Shown one piece after another: positions 51,401-64,000 of a DNA stretch of 64,000 nucleotides (position 1 is the stretch's first letter; each line of letters begins with the position of its first letter). A model generated the notes under the pieces. It worked only from the letters and a program-made list of their open reading frames with translations. It did no database searches and was not told where the DNA came from. Source of the stretch: Siniperca chuatsi (Eukaryota > Chordata > Actinopteri > Centrarchiformes > Sinipercidae); assembly GCF_020085105.1 (NCBI RefSeq), contig NC_058055.1, positions 10,555,822-10,619,821 of the forward strand, written 5' to 3'. The position numbers and the translations under genes were made by a program.

Positions 51401-51958
51401 ACAGACTGTGATGTGGTGAAAATGGAGGAAGGCAGAGCTAAAGCAGAGCTGGGAGATAAGAAGGAAAGTGAGAATAAAAAGCAGGTGGAAGCAGACAAAA
51501 AAGAAAACACCGACACTGAAGTGAAAGAGAAGGTGGTGGCAGGGACAAGTTTTAATAATGTAGAAGAAAAGGTAAAAGCCAAGGCCACACAGAAGGAGGC
51601 AGAAAAAAGAAGGGAAGGGCAGATACTTACAGGAACGAAGGCGGGTGAAAAACACACAGAGACGACCCCCGAACAAGCTAAAAGCATCAAAGTCAGTAAT
51701 GAAAAGACAGACACAAAGAGAGTAGTAAACAAGTTCAAAGACATAGAGCTGCAAGAAAAAACAGTGGAGGCAAGATGGATGAAGGGTAGAAAGTTTGAGG
51801 ATAATGTAGCAGAGAAGCCTTGTGTCAGGGTGAGCAATGAAGAACGCGGAGCCAAGAAAATGATTCCCTCGCCAACAGGCAGCAGCAGCTCCCAGGACAC
51901 GGGTTTTGGTTCCCAAGAAGGGGAGGGATCGATTGATGGGATGCTAGTGAGACTGTAA
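45446..51958 (+). CDS. trpc2: TRPC2, canonical transient receptor potential channel 2
   Basis: TRPC2 is a diacylglycerol-gated cation channel of pheromone-sensing (vomeronasal/microvillous olfactory) neurons; the human gene is a pseudogene. Coding exons are 45446-45460, 45855-46547, 46640-46840, 46917-47081, 47217-47391, 47486-47686, 47786-47948, 48057-48149, 49343-49535, 49613-49740, 49833-49905, 50034-50151 and 51057-51958, giving 1039 residues. The N-terminus has ankyrin-like repeats (about residues 20-190) and the TRP_2 linker. Six membrane segments follow, with pore region [19 protein letters not shown] and the TRP box EWKFAR at about residue 639. A CIRB-like region with [17 protein letters not shown] precedes a 300-residue Lys/Glu-rich tail in the last exon. 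The 15-bp first exon (MENLT) is the least certain part; other 5' exons may exist. Adjacency to rrm1 agrees with the 11p15 order of TRPC2 and RRM1. Confidence 0.95.
48281..48690 (+). repeat. Interspersed repeat, copy 1 (trpc2 intron 8)
   Basis: Contains the phrases ttagcttagcttagcatgaa, actagcctggctttgttcaa and aaagctcactaattaacac, which recur inverted at 52336-52600. No open reading frame; borders are approximate. I recognise it as a widespread fish repeat but cannot assign a class. Confidence 0.65.
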
Positions 51959-54063
51959 CCGTGGTGATGTCCCATTTAAAGGACCACACTGACTTTTTCA
52001 GGGTTTGGCCCTTTGGTCACCTTATCCAATATCTGATGAGAGGGTTTGTTCTAGGGCTGCACAATTAATGATTAACAATTTGGAGATGGTGTGGGTTTTT
52101 CCATGGCCTGTAGCTTCATGATTTTGGCTCTGTTACCGACAGGGCTTGGGGATGGTGATGTCTGTCAGCTGATCCATCCAAAACTTTGATCCAAAGCAGC
52201 ATATTTCAACAGCTACAGGCCAGATATCTTGAAAACTAAGCACCAGCAAATTAAATGTGATGTTGTAATTAATATTGCAGCCTCTTGGGGCTGCCAGCAC
52301 AGCTTCTTGGCGTGTTCACAGTTTAAAAAAAATATTTAAGCAAAAGTTCCACATTTTGAGAAATATAGTCTTGCACATAGCCACCCGTAAAACACCAAAT
52401 TGTCATTTTTATACTTTTTTTGTACTGATTAAACAAACAAGACATAATGTGTTAATTAGTGAGCTTTAAAGGTGCTGCTAGGTGGATTTTGTTACAGTTG
52501 AACAGAGCCAGGCTAGCTGTTTCCCACTGTTTCCAGTTGTGTTAAGCTAAGCTAACCAGCTGGTAGTTGTAGCTTCATATTTACTATGCAGATGTGAGAG
52601 TGGTATCTACTGATATCTCACTGATATCATCTTAATCACTGATACTGTGAGAAACTTTTAAAGTAGTGTAGCCAATCTGTGTGCAAACACCTGTAGCTTT
52701 CTGGCTAATTCTACTCACATCCTCTGTGAAATTGGTTCATTGGTCAGTTGGTTCAAGGGAAGTGTGTCACACACTAGTTGTACTGCTGCTTTGTGGGTGT
52801 CCGTCTCCTCACTGCCACTTTCCAAAGTAGCAAAGAGCCTTTGTTGGTCATTCTGGTTTCTCTTAATATTCAAATATCAGATGAAAATAGTCCTGTGTTC
52901 AATTAAAGTTTTGCACAATAGAGTAACTTTGTAACACAATTAAACCATTTGAAAATACATTTGTTTAACTCTGTGTTAACTGAGGTTATGAATTGGTGTT
53001 TCTTTAGTGTTTCTCAGAGCTACACCTTGCTACAGTATGACAGTGCAGGTCTCAGCTTGCTTTACACATACTGCTCCCATGAGGTTGCATGCATGAACAC
53101 ACCGCTTCATTAATTCATCACCTGCAGCATCACCTGTCCCAAGACACAGCACATCCAGACTCTTCCACCGGAAAAACACCTTGGCATGTAGCCCTTTGTT
53201 ACGGTATTACGTGATTGATGCCATCACCATTTCCACTTTCACTTCTGGTGTTGTGAGCCTGTTCTGTTGTCCTGATCTGCCAACTTCACCACAGATAATT
53301 AAAACATACTTTATGTCATCTGACACAAAAGCCTCCAACATTATTCACCAGGAAAATAAATGTCTTACGTGGACAGGCATTGGCATGTCATATCACCAGC
53401 CAATCGTAATCGCCATCCTGTTAGAGCATCCCCAGTGACAGAAAAGCTTAATTTCCCTGCCTCTCATTTCCTAATAAACAAGAAATATTAACAACAGCAT
53501 GCTGACTACTTGCCCTTTCTTATTTTGCCATTTTTCACTGGGTGTAAAGGATATTTTTCCTTAGTAAATGTAAAGAAAATTACTGTTCTTGCCTCAAAAA
53601 AATGCAGGTCTAAACACATAATAACGTGGAGTATGTATACAGTATGCTCAGGTTTTGAGATATAACTCAAGATTCACGTATTCTTGAAAATAGTGTAATA
53701 CATGAGACTGAAATTAAGACCATTGAATAACAAGTTTAATTTTCCACACATCTAAAAAAACAACAACATGAAGTTCATTAATGTGACCCACATATTACAA
53801 AACTGTATTGATAAAAATATTAATTCATTGTACCCTATTAATTCTATACAAACATGCATACAACACACACTTCATGATGAAAATCCAGAATATATTAAAT
53901 AGAAACTGCAAAGATTTGTGACTTGATGACAGCGGCATATGTATAACACTTGTTGCAACATCATATACAAATAAAAAAATACTTGTGTTTCCAAAAATAC
54001 ATATTTAATGGGGGAGCTGGTGGATATGAGGAAGTGTGTTAGTCTGAGTGAACCACACTTCAC
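51959..54063. other. Intergenic region between convergent trpc2 and rrm1
   Basis: Apart from the inverted repeat copy at 52336-52600, this holds the two 3' UTRs. An ATTAAA-type signal on the minus strand (53735-53740) would give rrm1 a 3' UTR of about 330 nt; AATAAA on the plus strand at 53473-53478 could serve trpc2. No additional gene is recognisable. Confidence 0.4.
52336..52600 (-). repeat. Interspersed repeat, copy 2, inverted relative to copy 1
   Basis: In reverse complement this stretch gives agctagcctggctctgttca and aaagctcactaattaacaca, matching the repeat at 48281-48690. It lies just downstream of trpc2. The end near 52336 corresponds to the repeat's 3' part. Confidence 0.65.
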
Positions 54064-57000
54064 TTAGGAACCACACATCAGGCACTCATCTTTGTTCGCT
54101 AAGGAACAGACCATGGCAGCAGTGTTGCGCTCTTTGGTCTCCTCCTCCTCGCTCTTGACTGACTGGGCTTCCTTTAATTTCTCCTTGTTCAGGGTGAACT
54201 GAATGGGGTTGGCAGCAGGCTTCGTCCGCAGGTAGTACATGCCAGTTTTCAGGCCCTGCACAGAAAAGAAGACAGGCATTAAGATGTTGTCTCTTGGCAC
54301 TACGATGCAGCATGCAACAAGCCTGCATTCCCTAGGTCCTGACTTACCAACTTCCAACCATAGAAGTGCATGCTGGTCAGTTTGCCATAGTTTGGCTCAG
54401 CAATATGGATGTTTAAGGACTGGCTCTGGTCAATGTAGGTACCACGATCTGCTGCCATCTTGAGGACAGTCTTTTGGGAGATTTCCCACACAGTTTTATA
54501 CAGCTGCTTTAGATCATCAGGGATCTCCTCAATATCCTGTGGACAAGTCAGACATGTTTAAAAATGTTTGATCACCAAAAAGATAATAGTAACATTTAGA
54601 GCAGTGATACTGAATAATTTAATCAGTTAAGATTTTATTAAGTGTGACCCTTTACCTGGATGGACCCGTTCTGAGCAATCAGCTGGTTCTTCATTTCGTC
54701 ACTCCACAGTCCTCTTTCCGTGAGGTCCTTCAGCAGGTGAGGATTCACAATCTATGGGAGAGGCAGAAAAGACACTTAGCAACACTAGCAACCTTTCCTT
54801 CCATGGATACACGACTTTGGAGACATAAAACAGCGAAAGCATTCGGTGCTGACCTGAAACTCTCCTGAGAGCACCCTGCGGGTGTAAATGTTGCTGGTGT
54901 AGGCTTCAATGGACTCGTTGTTGCCCAGGATCTGGGCAGTGGAAGCTGTGGGCATGGGGGCCAAGAGCAGACTGTTCCTCACACCATGCCTGAGGACACA
55001 CAGGGGCAAGACAGGAGCTGAATCGGGGATGATCCACAATCTCCACATACAGTAGATATGAGATGAGAAATATCAACAACAAGGAAGACATTCAGGAAGA
55101 CTTACTTGGCAATTTTCTCCTTCAGTGCTTTCCAGTCCCACAAATCTGTTGGGGTTTTACTCCACATGTCATACTGAAGGATCTGGAAAACAAAACTAGT
55201 TAGGATCTGAGCCCAAACTGCTAAACTGTATCCCAGGGTGGATTTGAGACATTGTGAAAACTACTCACTCCCTTGCTGACAGGAGAGCCAGCGTAGGTTT
55301 CGTAAGTGCCGAGCTCCGCTGCCAACTCACAGCTGGCCTCCAGGGCAGAGTAGTACATGGTCTCAAAGATCTGAATGTTGAGCAACTGGGCCTCTGGGCT
55401 TTCAAATGGGTAACGCATAAGGATGAAGGCATCAGCCAGACCCTGCACGCCGATTCCAATTGGCCTATGACGCATGTTAGACCTTTCAGCCTGTAAAGCG
55501 GACAGAGGAGCCATCTGTTAACACTGAGCACAAACGACCCGTTTGCACGGTTGATAGAGAAGCAACACTAGACAAGAAAGCATACCTCAGGCACTGGGTA
55601 GTAGTTGATATCAATAATCTTGTTCAGGTTCTTGACAATGACTTTGGTGACAGATGCAAGCTTTTTAAAGTCAAAGGTCCTTTCTGGGGTGACATACATG
55701 TTGAGGGCAATGGATGCCAGGTTACACACCGCAACCTGAGTTGAAGAAAGAACAAACCAAATTGAAAACAAGCATCAACAAAATAATGTAATATTACAGA
55801 AACAACAAGCTAAATCTATAGGTATCAATGGAATATCCCCTGACCCTCACCTCATCTTTGCTTGTGTACTCTACGATCTCTGTGCACAGATTGCTGGATT
55901 TGATGGTGCCCAGATTCTGCTGGTTGCTCTTCCTGTTGCAGGCATCCTTGTAGAGCATGTACGGTGTACCGGTTTCTGTCTGAGACTCAATGATGGCGTA
56001 CCACACCTGCTGAGCCTTCACCACACGCTTAGCCCTGCCCTCCTTCTCATATCTGAGGACAAACAGGATACATGGGACAGGTTAGCACTGAGAAATGAGC
56101 TGTTTGTTAAGAACAGAGTTTGGTGTGCTGGTCTTACCGAGTGTACAGCTCCTCAAACTCCTCTCCCCAGCAGTCCTCTAACCCAGGGCATTCACTGGGA
56201 CACATTAGAGACCAGTCCTACAAGAGCAGGAGAGGAACATTAAGACTTTTCCCCAAATGGTAATGCTCAAGATTTAGCAAGAGCCTCAAACTATCAAACC
56301 GAGCAGAAAACATATAATAGATTAGAGAACATACAGCTTAATTCAAACTGTAACCTATGTGAGATTTGAGTCAGGGAGGAGATTCCCTCCAATATTCACC
56401 TGATTGCTTTCCACTCGTTTCATAAAGAGGTCTGGGATCCACATTGCGAAGAACAGGTCTCTGGCCCTCTGCTCCTCTTTACCTGTGTTCTTCTTTAACT
56501 CTAAGAAGTCAAACACATCGAAATGCCACGGCTCCAGGTACACAGCGAAGGCCCCGGGTCTCTGAACAAGCGAACACAGAGAGCAGGGTGATTAAATTTA
56601 CTACCAGAGGTGTCTCTAGAGCAACAATGTCAAGCTCCATTGACGTGTGTATTGTAAATCTCAGCCTTTACCTTGTTTCCACCCTGGTCAACATAACGTG
56701 CTGTGTTGTTGTAGACTCGAAGCATAGGAACCAGCCCATTGGAAGTGCCGTTGGTCTGAAAAACAAGAACCACTGTAAGTAATACAAAAATGACGGTGTA
56801 AATTAAAGCTCCTGCATATCTGCTTTGTTTTAATCCCTGTGGTGTGCATTTTACTCACCCCAGCAATATAGCTGCCTGTTGCTCTGATACAGCTAACTGC
56901 CAATCCAATACCTCCAGCTGATTTGGAGATGAGGGCACACTGCTTCAGTGTGTCGTAAATACCATTGATGCTGTCGTCCTTCATGGTTAGCAAGAAACAA

Positions 57001-59223
57001 CTGCAAAAAATCCAAACTAATTAGATTAGGAAAAAAAGGAGCATCAGAGATTAGGTCAACTTGGCTCAGAGTCCTTACCTGGACAGCTGTGGCCTGTTGG
57101 TACCAGCATTGAACAGAGTAGGTGAGGCATGGGTGAACCACTTCTCTGACAGCAAGTTGTAGGTCTCAATGGCTGCATCAATGTCTCCTTTATGAATCCC
57201 GACTGCCACTCTCATTAGCATGTGCTGCGGCCTCTCAGCAACTACAGAAAAAGAGGTTAATTAGCAATTAAACAATTAAAAATATCCAAATACCAAGTGA
57301 CTTGACAGTGAGTCTATGCACCCATGAACATGCTTCTCAAGACGTCATTGGAAAATCAACTCTCACCTTTGCCATTAATCTTCAACAAATACGACCGCTC
57401 AAGTGTCTATTAGAGCAAAAAGACAAATTAGATTCATCATCCAAAGTAAGTATCTGAGATGTCAAATGTAAAATGACATGAAAAATTACCTTAAAGCCAA
57501 AGAAGTTGTAAGAGAAGTCTCTGTCGTAAATGATGGCTGAGTTGAGGCGCTGCAAAGAATAGAGGACATTATGTTGAAAAATGCTAAACATAACTACAGG
57601 GACAGGGAAATTTGAAAACATGAACAAAATGTATCAAATGTGACTTACAGCCTTGTTTTCAATGACAATGTCGAGCGTCTCCTTGGAGATCATAGGAGAG
57701 TGACGTTTATTTAACGGGTTCACGTAGTTGTACAGGTCTTCCATCACATCTACAAAAGGAAAGAAAGTATAATGTCAGTACCAATAATCTAACCACTTTA
57801 ACAATGTAACCTCCACCAACATCATAAAAAGTAATACATTTAGAAAAGATCAAGATCAATGCCATATATTTACCAAAAATGTTGCACCAGAGGGCATTAT
57901 GATGGCTAAATGAATTTATAGTGCATTAATAGTGGTATTCATTTCAATGCAAAGTCATATTTCTAAATACATTTATTACATACACAAAAATCACACAGCT
58001 TGCAATAGAGCAGTGTATTTTTATGGTAACTTAAAACTATAACTCACCACTGAATACTTTCTTGGTCTCTTTGTGCAGGTTGGACACAGCAATCCGCGCA
58101 GCCAGGATTGCATAGTCAGGATGTTTGGTGGTTAGAGTGGCTGCTGTCTCTGCTGCCAGAGTGTCCAGCTCTACGGTGGTGACTCCACTGTACAGACCTT
58201 GGATCACCTTCATTGTAATCTGAGCCTGCGGAAACATAGATAAAGGGTCACACATATCACAGAATATCACTGAATTGGATGGAGTCAGCCGACAGTGTCA
58301 CTCCATTACTTGATGTTTCTTTTGTAACGTTGGTAGGTAACTTTATAGTGGTTTGAACTTACAGAGTCCACAAAGTCAGAATTGAGTCCATAGCAAAGCT
58401 TCTGGATGCGAGATGTGATTTTATCAAAAGTAACTGCCTCCTGGCGTCCATCTGAAATACAAAAACATTATTAGTCCTCAAACGTATTGGGTCATTTTTT
58501 GAAATATATTCTCAGGATAGTTAGGATCAATGTAACTGCTGTGGTAAACACTCAAGAAATATCAGTGCCATAGCTGTTCATTGGATTCCCTCTACTGATC
58601 AATTAACTCAGATGAACACCTGTCTAACCAGTTGTTATGACAACAAAAGGACACCTTGCTACTTCGCGCCAATACCACAGATGCCAATCACAGATGCCAA
58701 TACGTGACTGCCATAACCCTCTTCTTACACATTCCTTACAGAAGGAAGCTTCTCAACGCCTTTACTTTGCAAAACACCGAGGAAAAAAGTTTAAACCTCA
58801 AAGGCTAGAGAGCAAAACCAGGTCAACCGGCGTGATAATCAATTTAAAGTCCCGGCTGTGTCGCTTCTATTTAAAAATAATGCTCAACGTTAAGTTGTAT
58901 TCAAAATAAAGAAAAACTTGCAACAAACTTGCAAACTGAGAAATAAACGGTCAGCCTTTGTCCTTCCATAACTCAAGTCTTTGTTTGGTGTCTCGACGGA
59001 AACACACCACACAAAGAAACAAAAAGACATTTTAACATGACTGAAACTGAGCTGAAGACTATAATGCGGTATTTCGTTGTAGTATTAACATTTATCACTG
59101 CTACAGATACATTTTAAGACTTTTCCATGACCTTCACATACCCCGCAAACCCGACAGTATTTGACAGCAAGAATATAAAAGTTAACTTAGCTAACTTACT
59201 ATACCTCGCTTAATCACATGCAT
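54064..59223 (-). CDS. rrm1: RRM1, ribonucleoside-diphosphate reductase large subunit (complete, 19 exons)
   Basis: RRM1 is the catalytic alpha subunit of class Ia ribonucleotide reductase, which converts NDPs to dNDPs in the cytosol with RRM2/RRM2B. Exons in transcript order are 59223-59205, 58451-58363, 58225-58048, 57749-57649, 57549-57490, 57406-57367, 57241-57079, 57000-56859, 56755-56672, 56561-56400, 56217-56138, 56052-55851, 55735-55586, 55490-55269, 55182-55106, 54989-54854, 54751-54656, 54536-54348 and 54255-54064. They give 793 residues (human 792), all in phase. The ATP-cone begins [20 protein letters not shown]. Active-site features include CFLLTMKDD (redox Cys), [11 protein letters not shown] (Asn, catalytic Cys and Glu) and [19 protein letters not shown] (phosphate loop). 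The C-terminal redox-shuttle pair is DECLMCGS. The first coding exon is only 19 bp. Confidence 0.98.
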
Positions 59224-59432
59224 GTTGGCAACAAAGCAGCTGGTTTCCTAAGTCAGCAGTTGTTGATGTTATCTTCTCAGCTGGACACTTGAAACGAATA
59301 AAATGATTGTGGTACAGAGTTGTTATAGCAGGTTATTACACTGGGAGAACAATCGGTTGACACAGTTGAATCTCAAACTGAGAGCGCCAACGACCCGCAA
59401 GCCAGTTACACGGCATTGTGCCAGCGGCTCAG

Positions 59433-59535
59433 CCAATCAGAGAAGACTCCAGCAGACTTTTAAACCAATCACAATCCATCACACACAGTCCTTTTACATT
59501 CCCCGGTCGCCGTTTCCGGGCGAAATCTGGCGGGA
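59433..59535 (-). promoter_or_regulatory. rrm1: rrm1 promoter: two CCAAT boxes and an E2F-like element
   Basis: CCAAT occurs at 59433-59437 (in gccaatcagag) and 59465-59469 (aaccaatcac), start points 32 bp apart, about three helical turns. TGGCGGGA at 59528-59535 resembles an E2F site. All are 210-310 bp upstream of the rrm1 ATG on its 5' side. Such NF-Y pairs plus E2F sites are typical of S-phase genes; function is inferred from motif only. Confidence 0.5.
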
Positions 59536-60290
59536 TATTTCCCAAACAACAGGTTTTGTAATATGTAGTTACGGTATCTGCTTTATTTCAGCAGGACTGC
59601 TTTATATATCTGTGTTGTTTGTTGCAAAATGCAAATGATAATAACGCACCAGCATCCACATATATGGCACTTAAGTTATAAACAAGATGTGACTCACAGA
59701 ATTGTATGCGTGATAACTACACTAACACATTTTATGTTTACTAATACACAAACTCTACAATATAAACATAATGGCAACACTATACATCATGTGTAATATT
59801 CCATGAAGGTGTGTTGACGCAGTACAACCTGGGTGGCATTTACATATAACAATCATAATCATCAGTCAATTTCAGCACTTCTGAAAAACAAGTTGCACAT
59901 AATGAAATTTAAAGCAAAGTACAGTAAATATGATAATGAGTTCAGCTTTAGTAATTCACTATCACTCGCTACGATTCAGGAAACACTGCAGTGTATTTAA
60001 GTAAGGAATATTTTTGCAATCAAAATTTGATAAGGACTGTAGTGTATTGGTCTCAGTGATATTCATATTTAGCATCTAATTTTAATTGACTGATCAGTTT
60101 GACCCCCTCACAAGCATATCAAGTTTGATAAGTTAATATCTGTAAATAGCTCTGTCTAAATGTCAAAAACACAAGTACAACTTGCAAACTATGACATGAC
60201 TTCACACCTTGACTAACAACTATAAAAATATAGATATACAGACCTACATTATTTCCGAACTTTATTTTGAAGAAAAAAAGCCAAACAAGA
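59536..60290. other. Intergenic region between divergent rrm1 and rnf121
   Basis: AT-rich DNA with no recognisable coding sequence. It separates two head-to-head genes whose start codons are about 1.1 kb apart, so each probably has its own core promoter. Confidence 0.45.
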
Positions 60291-60358
60291 CCGGAAGTGA
60301 CCCTCTAAGGTTTATTGCTAATGCTAATGTCCCGGAACGGTAACGCAGCACTCCGAAG

Positions 60359-60361
<3 letters not shown>
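60291..60361 (+). promoter_or_regulatory. rnf121: rnf121 core promoter motifs (ETS site; YY1-like start)
   Basis: CCGGAAGTGA at 60291-60300 is a perfect ETS/GABPA-type site about 60 bp before the start codon. The start context gaagATGGCcgg resembles a YY1 motif overlapping the ATG. Both are common in TATA-less housekeeping promoters. Confidence 0.5.

Positions 60362-64000
<3,639 letters not shown>

Noticed and set aside
51361-51975. 204- and 175-residue minus-strand open frames under the trpc2 tail
   Set aside because: They are the reverse of the purine-rich tail exon, which produces long Ser/Phe/Leu frames by composition alone.

Overview
This window looks like nuclear DNA from a teleost fish, probably a percomorph. 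The genes are vertebrate, with short GT-AG introns, AT-rich introns and intergenic DNA, many dinucleotide microsatellites, and interspersed repeats of the kind common in percomorph genomes. I rebuilt every gene exon by exon, checking splice sites and reading phase by eye. No organism name can be proven from the sequence alone.

Layout, left to right. (1) 1-5.1 kb, plus strand: the 3' end of taf1 (second half of bromodomain 2 and the acidic tail), entering from the left edge. (2) 7.55-10.94 kb, minus strand: a seven-exon SLAIN-motif microtubule-associated gene, complete except for an in-frame stop at codon 6. Two of its introns hold inverted-repeat retroelement copies that resemble Penelope-like elements and have intact target-site duplications. 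(3) 12.4-22.8 kb, plus: a 14-exon SLC6 sodium/chloride-coupled transporter of the amino-acid branch. (4) 23.9-43.0 kb, plus: the complete 27-exon rb1 tumour suppressor. Its 8.6-kb intron 17 contains two single-exon P2Y/LPA-type GPCR genes on the opposite strand: lpar6, which is nested in the same intron in mammals, and a second receptor. (5) 43.97-44.74 kb: a hAT-type non-autonomous element with terminal inverted repeats and an 8-bp duplication. (6) 45.4-52.0 kb, plus: trpc2, ending in a long charged tail. (7) 54.06-59.22 kb, minus: complete 19-exon rrm1, convergent with trpc2. (8) 60.36 kb to the right edge, plus: the first five coding exons of rnf121, divergent from rrm1.

The genes do not form one pathway. 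rb1 and rrm1 are linked through the E2F/RB cell-cycle circuit, and both have E2F-like promoter motifs here. taf1 is general transcription machinery. trpc2 is the chemosensory cation channel that is a pseudogene in humans. Human counterparts lie on Xq13 (TAF1), 13q14 (RB1, LPAR6) and 11p15/11q13 (TRPC2, RRM1, RNF121), so the block mixes several human segments. I found no CRISPR array, tRNA or rRNA.
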